Assembly (NCBI GenBank): GCA_028823175.1
Contig: JAPKBZ010000004.1
Coordinates: 38,156 to 102,155, forward strand
DNA: 64,000 nucleotides
Direction of reading: 5' to 3'
DNA from: Myxococcota bacterium
Lineage (GTDB): Bacteria; Myxococcota_A; UBA9160; UBA4427
This document shows, one piece after another, positions 37,187 through 46,070 of the stretch (the stretch's first letter is position 1; the number at the start of each line of letters is the position of its first letter). The notes under the pieces are model-generated. The model ran no database searches, was not told where the DNA came from, and saw only the letters and a program-made list of their open reading frames with translations. The translations under genes were made by a program, and so were the position numbers.

Positions 37187-37359
37187 GGCACGAGTGGATA
37201 CCCCATTCGTCCCCGGGTGGGCGAGTGTTGTGCGAGTAAAATCTCCGACCCGTGGGGGACAAAGGGCTGGATCTATCCGAATCTCTTGATTATTTTCTTG
37301 AATCCTCCATTCTGGGGGCCGCCCCCCGCGCGCCCGCTATGAAAGCCCTGGGAGGGCCT

Positions 37360-39180
37360 ATGGCCAAGCAGAAAGTCGCCTACGACGAGAAGGCGATTCA
37401 GACCCTCGATGCGCTCGAGCATATTCGACTACGCACGGGGATGTATATCGGCCGCCTGGGCGACGGGAGCCATCCGCAGGATGGCATCTACGTCATGCTC
37501 AAGGAGGTGGTGGATAACTCCGTCGACGAATTCATTATGGGCGAAGGCCGGCGTGTGGAGATTTCTCGCGAGGGCGAAACCATGAGCATTCGTGATTTCG
37601 GTCGCGGCATTCCCCTGGGCAAGGTCGTCGAGTGTGTCAGCCAGATCAATACCGGCGGCAAGTACAACGACGATGTTTTCCAGTTCTCTGTGGGCCTGAA
37701 CGGCGTGGGGACGAAAGCGGTCAACGCACTCTCCAGTGGTTTCGAAGTGACGAGTTGGCGTGACAAGAAATTCGTTCGGGCTGACTTCGAGCGCGGGAGG
37801 CTTCTCAAGGAGAAGAAGGGAAAGGCGAACGCGGCCGAGGCCAACGGGACTTTTATTCGTTTCACGCCGGATCCCGAAATCTTCGGCGAGTACACCTGGA
37901 ACGAAGATTTTATCGCGCATCGACTTCGCTATTACGCCTACCTCAATAGTGGGCTTTCTTTGGCCTACAACGGGAAGACTTACCGAAGCAAGAACGGTCT
38001 CTCCGATTTGCTAGGCGACGAAATTGGCGAAGAGCCGCCGCTTTACGACATCGTTCACTGCCGGGAAGAGAAACTCGAGTTTGCCTTTACGCATGGGAAT
38101 GCGTACGGGGAAACCTATTTCTCATTCGTGAACGGGCAATACACCAACGACGGTGGGACACACCAGAGCGCCTTCCGGGAGGGGGTCCTCAAGGGCGTCA
38201 ACGAATTCGCGAAAAAGAATTTCGCGGGCGAGGATGTACGGGATGGCATCGTCGGCGCGGTTTCCTTGAAATTGCAGGATCCCGTCTTCGAAAGTCAGAC
38301 GAAAAACAAACTGGGGTCGACGGATGTGCGCTCGTGGGTCGTGCCGGCGGTCAAGGAGCAGGTGGTTCGCTGGCTGCATGAAAATTCGGATGTCGCCAAG
38401 AGCTTGCTCGAAAAGGTTTCCAACAATGAACGGATTCGAAAAGAGTTGGCGAATATCAAGAAGGACGCGCGTGAGCGAGCCAAGAAGGTTGCCATCCGCA
38501 TCCCCAAGCTCACGGACTGCAAGGTTCATTTTGACGATGCCAAGGGCGACCGTCGAGATGAGAGCACGATCTTCCTTTCCGAAGGTGATTCTGCAGCAGG
38601 CGTGATCGTTCCTACCCGGGATGTCTATACCCAGGCGATCTTTTCTTTGCGAGGAAAACCGCTCAACTGCCATGGACTCAAGCGCGATGCCATCTACAAG
38701 AACGAGGAACTCTATAACTTGATGAGAGCCCTGGGGATCGAGGATGGGATCGAGGGCCTCCGGTATAATCGGGTGGTGCTTGCCACGGACGCCGACGTCG
38801 ACGGCATGCATATCCGCAATCTTCTCTTGACCTTCTTTCTGCACTATTTCGAAGAGCTTGCGCTGAAGGGCCACGTCTATATTCTCGAAACCCCGCTCTT
38901 CCGAGTTCGAGACAAGAAGGTCACGGAGTATTGCTACAACGAAAAGGAGCGGGATGAAGCGATGGCCCGGATCCGCTCGGCCGAGGTGACTCGCTTCAAG
39001 GGACTTGGCGAAATTAGCCCCAAGGAGTTCGGCCAGTTCATTGGAGAGGGGATGAGGCTTCTGTCGGTCACAGTGAACAGTATCAGTGAGGTCTCCAAGA
39101 CCTTGGAGTTTTTCATGGGAAAGAACACGCCTGCCCGGCGCGAGTTTATCATTGAGAACCTTCTGACGGATGTCGCTTGA
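37360..39180 (+). CDS. parE: type IIA topoisomerase subunit B (ParE/GyrB-like, compact form)
   Basis: 606-aa ATPase/Toprim subunit. GHKL ATPase: VVDNSVDEFIMG, RDFGRGIPLGKV, NTGGKYNDDVFQFSVGLNGVGTKAVNALS. Toprim: IFLSEGDSAAG with the catalytic Glu, SLRGKPLNCHG, and the metal-binding D-x-D in LATDADVDGMHIRNLLLTFF. The IYKNEELYNLMRALGI segment and short length match the compact ParE of Bacteroidetes/Chlamydiae rather than proteobacterial GyrB. The ATG after GGGAGGG was chosen; a GTG 36 codons upstream gives a non-homologous extension. parC follows 16 bases later. Confidence 0.93.
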   Translation: MAKQKVAYDEKAIQTLDALEHIRLRTGMYIGRLGDGSHPQDGIYVMLKEVVDNSVDEFIMGEGRRVEISREGETMSIRDFGRGIPLGKVVECVSQINTGGKYNDDVFQFSVGLNGVGTKAVNALSSGFEVTSWRDKKFVRADFERGRLLKEKKGKANAAEANGTFIRFTPDPEIFGEYTWNEDFIAHRLRYYAYLNSGLSLAYNGKTYRSKNGLSDLLGDEIGEEPPLYDIVHCREEKLEFAFTHGNAYGETYFSFVNGQYTNDGGTHQSAFREGVLKGVNEFAKKNFAGEDVRDGIVGAVSLKLQDPVFESQTKNKLGSTDVRSWVVPAVKEQVVRWLHENSDVAKSLLEKVSNNERIRKELANIKKDARERAKKVAIRIPKLTDCKVHFDDAKGDRRDESTIFLSEGDSAAGVIVPTRDVYTQAIFSLRGKPLNCHGLKRDAIYKNEELYNLMRALGIEDGIEGLRYNRVVLATDADVDGMHIRNLLLTFFLHYFEELALKGHVYILETPLFRVRDKKVTEYCYNEKERDEAMARIRSAEVTRFKGLGEISPKEFGQFIGEGMRLLSVTVNSISEVSKTLEFFMGKNTPARREFIIENLLTDVA

Positions 39181-39196
39181 GGAGTAAGAATTAGCG

Positions 39197-41197
39197 ATGG
39201 CCCACCTCGAAGCTCTGATGCAACGAAATTTCCTCGAGTACTCGAGCTATTTCGTACTCGACCGCGCTATCCCGGAACTACGCGACGGGCTCAAGCCCGT
39301 GCAGCGCCGAATCCTGCATACGCTCTTCTCGATGAGCGATGGTCGCTTTCACAAGGTGGCGAACGTGATCGGCGAGACCATGAAATTGCACCCCCACGGC
39401 GATACTTCCATCGGGGATGCCCTGGTTGTCTTGGCGAACAAGGACTACTTCATCGAGAAGCAGGGCAATTTTGGAAACGTGATCACCGGCCATCGATCGG
39501 CGGCTTCGCGTTATATCGAATGTCGCTTGACCGATCTCGCGCTGGATACTCTCTTTCATAAATCGCTGACAGAATTTGTCCCGAGCTACGATGGCCGCAG
39601 CCCTGAGCCGGTCCGACTGCCCGCGAAGCTTCCCGTAATCCTGATGCTGGGTACAGAGGGCATCGCGGTGGGGATGGCGACGAAGCTTCTTCCCCATAAT
39701 TTGGTGGAACTCTGGGAGGCCCAGGTCGCGATTCTCGAGGGAAAGGGGGTGGAGCTTTTCCCCGATTTTCCCCAGGGCGGGCTGATGGATGTGGACGCAT
39801 ACGAGGATGGTCGTGGCAAGGTGGAGGTGCGGGCCCGGGTCAACGTTCGTGACAAGAAGCATGTGGTCATCAGTGAGGTCCCCTACGGAACGACGACGGA
39901 GAGCATTATCGCCTCGATCGAGGCCGCCGCCCAGAAGGGTCGGGTCAAGGTTTCGTCTATCGATGATTTTACAACGGATCACGTTGAAATCGATTTGACA
40001 CTGGCTCGGGGAGTCTCCGCCAAGGAACTGGTTCCCCAGCTTTATGCCTACACGGATTGTTCTGTTTCGATTTCCTCCAATCTCACGGTCATTGACGACA
40101 GAAAACCGGTTCAGTTCACGGTGACCGATATTATCGAAGCCCTCACCGAACAGTTGCAAAACCAGCTCAAGCTCGAGCTTGAGTTCGACCGGAGCCAGAT
40201 GGTCGACAAGCAGCACTGGCTGACTCTCGAGCAGATCTTCGTCGAAAAGCGTGTCTATAAGCGTATCGAGGAAGCGACGACCGAAGAGTCAGTTCGCGAC
40301 GAAGTGATGAAGGGCATGGCGAAGTTCAAGAAGCTTTTTATTCGGCCTATGGTGGCCGACGACGTCAAGCGGCTTCTGGAGATTCGGATTCGTCGGATTT
40401 CCGCCTTCGATATCGAGAAGAACCGCCGGGATATCGACGAACTGAAAGCGCAGATTGAGGGGGTCGACAAGAAACTTCGGAACATGAAGAAGACGAGTAT
40501 CGGCTACGTGAAGGCGTTGATCAAGAAATACGGAGACCGCTTTCCGCGGCGAACCGAAATTACTCGGATCAAGGCCGTCGATAAGAAGGCCGTTGCCCGC
40601 CAGAATATCAAGCTCAGCTACGACAAGGATTCGGGGTTCTTCGGGAGTGATGTGCGCGGACAACAGTTCAAGATGTCCGTCTCCGAGTACGATCTGATTC
40701 TGGGGATCGCTTCGGACGGCACGTATCGCATCATGCCTCCTCCTGAAAAAGTCCTCTTCAGTGGAAAGCTGCTCCATTGCGAAGCCTTCGATCCGAATAA
40801 GGGGGCTGAGTTTACGGTGATCTACCGGGATAAACAGAAAATTGCTTACGGAAAGCGAATTCGGATCGAGAAGTTCATTCGAAACCGGGAATACCAGCTC
40901 ATCAAGGGCAAGGCAGGGAAGCTCGACCTGCTCCTGGAAGGGGATGCCCAGGGTACGCTGAAAATGGATTTTGTACCCGCCAAGCGCCAGCGGCTGAAAA
41001 AGGCGACCTACGATCTCTCCGAGCTCCAGTTCGTCAGTCCGACGGCCAGGGGATCACGGCTCGCGCCAAAGGCGGTGTCGAAGATGAAACTCGACACATC
41101 CGCTGTGAAGAAGTCCGCGGCAAAAAAGCCAGCGGCGAAGAAGTCACCCTCTCCGGAGCACTCGGTCGACGACGATGGGCAGGGGAAGCTTCTCTGA
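39197..41197 (+). CDS. parC: type IIA topoisomerase subunit A (ParC/GyrA-like) with Lys/Ala-rich tail
   Basis: 666-aa cleavage subunit. The winged-helix catalytic core has LDRAIPELRDGLKPVQRRIL, GETMKLHPHGDTSIGDALV and the DNA-linked Tyr in SAASRYIECR (Y106). A coiled-coil region spans about 370-430 (IEKNRRDIDELKAQIEGVDKKLRNMKK). The C-terminal part (480-610) is a short beta-rich domain with no recognisable GyrA box, so the pair is a topo IV-type decatenase rather than gyrase by this criterion. The tail after residue 625 is histone H1-like (KKSAAKKPAAKKSPSP). Cotranscribed with parE. Confidence 0.92.
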   Translation: MAHLEALMQRNFLEYSSYFVLDRAIPELRDGLKPVQRRILHTLFSMSDGRFHKVANVIGETMKLHPHGDTSIGDALVVLANKDYFIEKQGNFGNVITGHRSAASRYIECRLTDLALDTLFHKSLTEFVPSYDGRSPEPVRLPAKLPVILMLGTEGIAVGMATKLLPHNLVELWEAQVAILEGKGVELFPDFPQGGLMDVDAYEDGRGKVEVRARVNVRDKKHVVISEVPYGTTTESIIASIEAAAQKGRVKVSSIDDFTTDHVEIDLTLARGVSAKELVPQLYAYTDCSVSISSNLTVIDDRKPVQFTVTDIIEALTEQLQNQLKLELEFDRSQMVDKQHWLTLEQIFVEKRVYKRIEEATTEESVRDEVMKGMAKFKKLFIRPMVADDVKRLLEIRIRRISAFDIEKNRRDIDELKAQIEGVDKKLRNMKKTSIGYVKALIKKYGDRFPRRTEITRIKAVDKKAVARQNIKLSYDKDSGFFGSDVRGQQFKMSVSEYDLILGIASDGTYRIMPPPEKVLFSGKLLHCEAFDPNKGAEFTVIYRDKQKIAYGKRIRIEKFIRNREYQLIKGKAGKLDLLLEGDAQGTLKMDFVPAKRQRLKKATYDLSELQFVSPTARGSRLAPKAVSKMKLDTSAVKKSAAKKPAAKKSPSPEHSVDDDGQGKLL

Positions 41198-41220
41198 AGC
41201 CGTGCGCGGGTTGCGCGGGT

Positions 41221-41487
41221 TCAGGGGACGATGCAGTCCAGCTTGTCGATGGCGTGCACCGGCGGGTTGCTCCCGCTCAGTAGGCCGGCGATGGCGCCGT
41301 AGACGAGTTGCTGCTGCTTGACGCGCCCAAGGCCTTCGAAAACGCCCGCCTCGACTCGAATTTCGAAATGCCCAATTCCTCCGGGGCTGACCTCGATCTC
41401 CGCGCCAGGAATCGCTTCGAGAATGGCCTCCCGAATCGTTTCCGCGATTTGGACGCTGCTGAGATTGGCCTGGACTTCAATGGTCAT
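41221..41487 (-). CDS. bolA: BolA/IbaG-family protein
   Basis: 88-aa BolA. The central segment HFEIRVEAGVFEGLGRVKQQQLVYGAI matches the family's V-S-x-x-F-x-G-x-x-x-V-x-R-H-x-x-V-Y core (here G-R-V-K-Q-Q-Q-L-V-Y), and the conserved metal-ligand His is in PPVHAIDKL near the C-terminus. BolA proteins bind a [2Fe-2S] cluster jointly with CGFS monothiol glutaredoxins. It lies 35 bases downstream of exactly such a glutaredoxin fusion on the same strand, so a functional complex is likely. Convergent with parC; no terminator seen in the 23-base gap. Confidence 0.93.
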   Translation of the reverse strand: MTIEVQANLSSVQIAETIREAILEAIPGAEIEVSPGGIGHFEIRVEAGVFEGLGRVKQQQLVYGAIAGLLSGSNPPVHAIDKLDCIVP

Positions 41488-41522
41488 TCGGGTGAACTCT
41501 CTTTGTACGCCGCTTGGAGGGT

Positions 41523-42455
41523 TCAGTAGCGGGGAATTTCGGGATCGACTGTCAGCGACCAGGCATCGATCCCTCCCGTGACGTTGTGAAGGTTGGTAAA
41601 TCCCTGGTCGGTAAATTGCTGCCCGGCATTGACGCCTCTGGGCCCGTGATGGCAGATGAATACGATCTTCGTCTGCTTGGGCAATGCGCTCAGCCGCGCA
41701 TATTCGGTCTCATCGAATAGGACGGCCCCGTCGATCCGGGCGGTCTCGAATTCGCTCGGGGTTCGAACGTCGATGAACTCAAAATCGTCTCCGCTCTCGA
41801 GAAGGGTCTTGAGTTCTTGAACGCTCATTTCACCCAGGGTGGGCGCGTTGGGATTGTCGACCTTGAAGCCCCGACCCTCGGCGGTTTCGACCAACTCGAT
41901 GGTAATGCCGTTGGCTCGATCCGTACTGAAGGGGTCGACCATCAGGGTGACCCCGTTGGATTGTACTTCGACGTCCATTGCGCTCCTGGCAGCGACAGAG
42001 AGACTGGTTTGCCAATCCTTGCTGACGGAGAGGTGGAGGTATTGATCGGGGCCGCCGTTCTGGGCGGAAGCTTGGAGAAGAGCCTCTGCTGTATCGTCCC
42101 CGATATGGATTTCAGGAACGATCGACGGGGTGCGTTCGACTCCGAAAGTGCCAAAGAGTTCGCCCCCGTCGGCCATCTCGGTGATGATGTCACAGCCCCC
42201 GATGAACTCGCCGTTGACGTAGAGTTGCGGAATCGTCGGCCAGGACGAGTAGAGCTTGATGCCCTCTCGGACCTCACCATCGGACAGAACGTCAACCGTT
42301 GCGTAGTCGTCGAGGTAGTTGTCCAGGATCGAAATCACGCGAGCGGAGAACCCGCATTGCGGGGCTTGGCGGTTGCCCTTCATGAAGAGCAGCACGGAGT
42401 GGCTCTGGACCAGTTGGTCGAGTTTTTCGCGGATCGGATCTTCGAGGCTCGTCAT
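41523..42455 (-). CDS. monothiol glutaredoxin - IscA-like - rhodanese fusion protein
   Basis: 310-aa three-domain protein. Residues 1-105 are a Grx4-type monothiol glutaredoxin (MKGNRQAPQCGFS, WPTIPQLYVNGEFIGGCDII). About 130-205 resemble the A-type Fe-S carrier fold (SNGVTLMVDPFS, IELVETAEGRGFKVDNPNA), but all three cluster cysteines are gone: no GGCSG, no CGCG. About 207-310 are a rhodanese domain (FEFIDVRTPSEFETARIDGA) with active-site Cys in FICHHGPRG. The glutaredoxin holds glutathione-coordinated [2Fe-2S] by family; the rhodanese can carry persulfide sulfur. AGGAGC precedes the ATG. bolA follows immediately. Likely an Fe-S trafficking or repair factor. Confidence 0.92.
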   Translation of the reverse strand: MTSLEDPIREKLDQLVQSHSVLLFMKGNRQAPQCGFSARVISILDNYLDDYATVDVLSDGEVREGIKLYSSWPTIPQLYVNGEFIGGCDIITEMADGGELFGTFGVERTPSIVPEIHIGDDTAEALLQASAQNGGPDQYLHLSVSKDWQTSLSVAARSAMDVEVQSNGVTLMVDPFSTDRANGITIELVETAEGRGFKVDNPNAPTLGEMSVQELKTLLESGDDFEFIDVRTPSEFETARIDGAVLFDETEYARLSALPKQTKIVFICHHGPRGVNAGQQFTDQGFTNLHNVTGGIDAWSLTVDPEIPRY

Positions 42456-42583
42456 TGCTGATTGCTCCTGGGCTGAGCGCGCGCAGGTCTACCCTGGCGA
42501 AGCGCGCCGGAAACACGACCAGCTTAGCAGCGGACGTGTGAGCTGGAAACCGGGGCTGAGGGGGTTGACCGGGCTGACGGAGC

Positions 42584-44665
42584 TTAGCTGGTCAGCTGAA
42601 TGAGGTCCGCGAGGATCTGGACAGCCTCGAGTTGTTGGGGTGAGGGCGGGTCCTCGTCGGACTCGTCGGGCTCGGAGCCCTGGGTGTCGGCCGTTGCCAG
42701 ATTGTCGGTCTCATCGCCCGAAGGGGGGGGCGATGCCTTGGCGTTCCCCTCCTCCTTGGCTGCGTCGTCGTCGCCCTTGTCCTCTTCCTCGGCCGCCTCT
42801 TTCTCTTCTTGTTCCTTGATGAGTTCGGCGAGGTGGACGACGCCATTGCGCTCGTCGGTTTTTGCGACTCGCTCACGAATTTTAATCAGGTCTTCATTGA
42901 TTTCGACTCGTTTGTTGGAGCGAAGGGCGAGTTCCTGGATGAGCGCCGGAGTAATCGGCTGCCACGCGGGCCCGTCGTCCTCGGTGGAGTCGGTAATTTC
43001 GAGGAACGACGTGATGGATTGGGTCGGCAGCGAGTAGGTCTGGTGCGCTTCTCCGAAATCATCGGTCCCGAAAATCGAGGGGATGATGACATCCGAGGCG
43101 ACCCCGGCGTGCTGGGTAGAGCGACCTCCCGGCCGGAAGAAGAGAGCCGTGGTGACCTTGAGCGCGCCAAGGCCCTCGGGCAGGGGCACCATGCTCTGGA
43201 CTGTCCCCTTGCCGAAACTGTGGTCGTCTCCCACGATGACGGCCCGGCGATAATCCTTGAGGGCGCCCGCCACGATCTCGGAAGCCGATGCGCTGACCCT
43301 GGAAATTAGGACGACCAGAGGGCCGTCCCAGGCAATGCGGGAATTGGGATCCCGGAGGACCTGAACCTGGGAAAAGGTGTCGCGGGTGGCCACGATGCCG
43401 CCGTCTTCAATGAAGAGTCCCGCGATATCCACTGACGTTTCGAGCAGGCCCCCGCCATTGCGCGAGAGGTCGAGGACGAGGCCGACGGCCTTTTCCTTCT
43501 TGGCCTCCTTGAGGAGGGCGGCGACATCGGAGGAACTCTGACGTCCACTGGGGTCGTTTCCGCCGTAGAAAGAGGGTAGTTCGAGTACGGCGACCTTCTT
43601 CTTCTCGCCCTTGATCTCGACTTCTTCGAAGCGAATCTTGGCAGCTTGCTCCTCGAGGTTGATCTTGTCCCGGACGATGCTGACCTGGAAACGCTCGGTG
43701 GTTTCGCCTTGCCGAAGCACGGTCAGGTTCACTGTCGTGCCGCGCTTGCCCCGAATAAGGCGCACGACATCGCGTAGATCCATGTCGATGATATCGACGG
43801 GTTCTTCGCCGTCCTGGGCGACCGCGATGATCTTGTCCTGGGGTTCGAGTACTTTGAGCCCGGCCGCTGCGCCTCCCGGAATGATCTTCTCCACGACGGA
43901 GTAGCCGTCCTTGGTGGAGAGGGCGACCCCGATCCCTTCCAGGGAGAGCCCCATGCTGATCTGGAAATCCTCCAGGACCTCCTGGGATAAATAGTTGGAG
44001 TGGGGGTCGAGGGCGGTGGCGAAGGCGTCGAGATACTCGGCGTAGAGATCCTCGTTGGTCTTTTCCTTGGCCCGCCGGGTCATCAACTCATAGCGGTGGG
44101 TCAGCTTCTCCCTGGCCTCGGGGAGGGCCATGTCGGAACTCGTATAATTGGACATCTGGAAGTGGATGAGTTTGCTGACGAGTTCATTTCGGGCTTCGGC
44201 GTTCGGAGAGAAGGCCCGCTTGTCCGGATCGATGATGAGAACCGCATCGGTGTCGAGTTCGTAGTTCTCGTCGGCCAGCATCTCAGTGGCGAATTTTTGC
44301 AGGGCCTCGTAGCGGGTCACCTGATCGGTTTGGATCTTCAAAAGAGCCGAGCAATCGTCGTCGCGGATTTGCTGGATGATCGCCCGCAGTTGCTTCTTCA
44401 GCACAGCGACCTCTGCAGCGAGATAGAGGCTCTTGGAGGCGTCGAGACGCTTGACGTAATTGTCGACGATTCGCTGGCGAAGCTCGTCATTTACGTAGTG
44501 GAAGCTGATGTGCTTGTGCAGCAGCGTTCGGCTGAGCTCCGGAATTCGGGAGCAATTCAGCCGGGGTTGGCTTGAGGCGGCCTCGGAGGCGCCCGCGCCG
44601 GCCAGGAAGCCGAGGGCGATGAGCAGCCCAGCAGCGATTCGGAGGTGCTTGATGCGTGAGTTCAT
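42584..44665 (-). CDS. prc: C-terminal (tail-specific) processing protease, S41A
   Basis: 693-aa periplasmic protease near the length of E. coli Prc (682). A signal peptide (HLRIAAGLLIALGFLAGAGASEA) is followed by the N-terminal helical domain, a PDZ domain (about 240-320, MGLSLEGIGVALSTKDGYSVVEKIIPGGAAAGLK) and the S41 core. The Ser-Lys dyad is in SRVSASASEIVAGAL and HSFGKGTVQS. The C-terminal helical domain ends in an acidic, low-complexity stretch (EEKEAAEEEDKGDDDAAKEEG). It degrades misfolded or tagged periplasmic proteins and trims hydrolases/lipoproteins. The ATG at the signal peptide was chosen over an 83-residue upstream extension. Confidence 0.95.
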   Translation of the reverse strand: MNSRIKHLRIAAGLLIALGFLAGAGASEAASSQPRLNCSRIPELSRTLLHKHISFHYVNDELRQRIVDNYVKRLDASKSLYLAAEVAVLKKQLRAIIQQIRDDDCSALLKIQTDQVTRYEALQKFATEMLADENYELDTDAVLIIDPDKRAFSPNAEARNELVSKLIHFQMSNYTSSDMALPEAREKLTHRYELMTRRAKEKTNEDLYAEYLDAFATALDPHSNYLSQEVLEDFQISMGLSLEGIGVALSTKDGYSVVEKIIPGGAAAGLKVLEPQDKIIAVAQDGEEPVDIIDMDLRDVVRLIRGKRGTTVNLTVLRQGETTERFQVSIVRDKINLEEQAAKIRFEEVEIKGEKKKVAVLELPSFYGGNDPSGRQSSSDVAALLKEAKKEKAVGLVLDLSRNGGGLLETSVDIAGLFIEDGGIVATRDTFSQVQVLRDPNSRIAWDGPLVVLISRVSASASEIVAGALKDYRRAVIVGDDHSFGKGTVQSMVPLPEGLGALKVTTALFFRPGGRSTQHAGVASDVIIPSIFGTDDFGEAHQTYSLPTQSITSFLEITDSTEDDGPAWQPITPALIQELALRSNKRVEINEDLIKIRERVAKTDERNGVVHLAELIKEQEEKEAAEEEDKGDDDAAKEEGNAKASPPPSGDETDNLATADTQGSEPDESDEDPPSPQQLEAVQILADLIQLTS

Positions 44666-44793
44666 AGGTTCGGATGATAACAGCACGGGGATCCGTCGTC
44701 TGGAGGCTGGCTCAAGATTCCGCGCCCTGCGGAGCCCTCCCCATAGGATCGGGCGAGGGGCATCGCGACTGAAGTTTTTCCCGATTCTGCCCC

Positions 44794-45732
44794 TCAATTC
44801 CGCAGCTGCGGGAGCACCTGCTCGGCAAATAGCCGCGCGGGGACCCGGGTGTCCCGGCCAAAGAATTCCATCAGGAAGCTGGTGCAGCCCAGGCTTCGGT
44901 GTCTTTCGATGCATTCGACGACCCTCTCCGGGTGTCCCCAGATTCCGTGCTCCTCAAGACTCGCGCCCATATGGCCCCCATAGATTTTGTTGGCCTTGGC
45001 TAGGGACGCTCTGGCTGCCTCCTCGGTTTCCTCGAGGATGACAACGCATTGTTGGGAAATCTGGATTTCCTCTGGATTCCGGCCCAATTCGTCGCAGCGC
45101 TTGTGCAGGGCCTGGATCTTCTGGCCGAGTTGAGCCTGGGTGATGGCCATATTGTTCCAGATGTCTGCCTCCCGAGCGGCGATTCCCATCAGGACTCGTT
45201 CCCCGGTCCCGCCGATCAAGATCGGCGGCCGCCGTGGGGGCTTGGGTTCGCAGAGGGCCTCCTTGACTTGGAAATGCTCGCCCTCGAAGGTTGTGGTCTC
45301 TTCCGTCCACATGCTTTTCAGGATCTGGACGTATTCGTCGAGGCCCCGCATGCGCGAGCCCAGGGGCGGAAAGGGATTGCCGTAGGCTTCGAACTCGGGT
45401 TGGAACCAGCCCGCACCGAGCCCCATGATTACCCTCCCGCCCGCGATGTGGTCGATGGTGGCGACCTGCTTGGCGAGCATGGCGGGGTTCCTGAAGAAGG
45501 GCGGCGTGACTAGGGTGCCGAGTTGCAGGTTCTCGGTGACGGCCGCCACAGCGGTCAGCAGGGTCCAGCCCTCGAGGATCGGAATCCGGGGGTTGGGAAC
45601 GCCGTAGACGTGGTCGCAGACCCACGCGGAGTCGAAGCCGAGGCGGTCGAGTTCCACGGCGCAGGCCTTCGACTCGCTCCACTCGCGCTTGATCTGGGGG
45701 AGGGTGACACCGAAATGAAGGGGGTGGGCCAT
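44794..45732 (-). CDS. LLM-class oxidoreductase, probably F420-dependent
   Basis: 312-aa luciferase-like TIM barrel. FGVTLPQIKREW at the N-terminus, DSAWVCDHVYGVPNPRIPILEGWTLLTAVAAVTENLQLGTLVTPPFFRNPAMLAKQVATIDHIAGGRVIMGLGAGWFQPEFEAYG and PPILIGGTGERVL are typical of the F420-dependent subgroup annotated in actinobacteria and deltaproteobacterial relatives. GAGGAGAATCCC precedes the ATG. It is downstream-oriented toward prc, with 128 bases between. No F420 biosynthesis gene is present in the window, so cofactor choice is inferred. Substrate unknown. Confidence 0.86.
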   Translation of the reverse strand: MAHPLHFGVTLPQIKREWSESKACAVELDRLGFDSAWVCDHVYGVPNPRIPILEGWTLLTAVAAVTENLQLGTLVTPPFFRNPAMLAKQVATIDHIAGGRVIMGLGAGWFQPEFEAYGNPFPPLGSRMRGLDEYVQILKSMWTEETTTFEGEHFQVKEALCEPKPPRRPPILIGGTGERVLMGIAAREADIWNNMAITQAQLGQKIQALHKRCDELGRNPEEIQISQQCVVILEETEEAARASLAKANKIYGGHMGASLEEHGIWGHPERVVECIERHRSLGCTSFLMEFFGRDTRVPARLFAEQVLPQLRN

Positions 45733-46070
45733 GGGATTCTCCTCGGGCGTGGCGCGGGGATGGGTTGGTCATGGGGTGATCGGGGATCGAAGAGCGCGTT
45801 GGGCTCCTCGGCTCTGTCGTTCTCGGTGCCGTGTTCGACGGAGATCTTCGCCGAAATCGCCGGGCCTGGAAAGGAGGCCGCGTGCGGCTATGAGCGCCCC
45901 CGAGCCCACGCTCTTCCGCTATCCTCGACACCCGCCCGTGATCGCCCCGGCCGTGGCGCGGGGAGAACGGGCGGAGCCCCCTTCCCTTATTTGGCCCCCC
46001 TCCTTATTTGCCCCCCCCATTGATTCCCCCCCCCCCCACCGAGCCCCAAGAGGCGGAGACCTGCGTAGCC
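45733..46070. other. 338-base divergent intergenic region with C-tracts upstream of fumarase
   Basis: The region separates the divergent LLM and fumarase genes. Near the fumarase end it has homopolymer runs C6 (45995-46000), C8 (46011-46018) and C12 (46026-46037), joined by an imperfect repeat of CCTTATTTG. An unassigned 70-codon reading frame starts at ATG 45890 after AAGGAGG and runs through the C-tracts into the fumarase start in another frame (MSAPEPTLFRYPRHPP...). No clear promoter hexamers were found, and no other gene. Confidence 0.65.
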
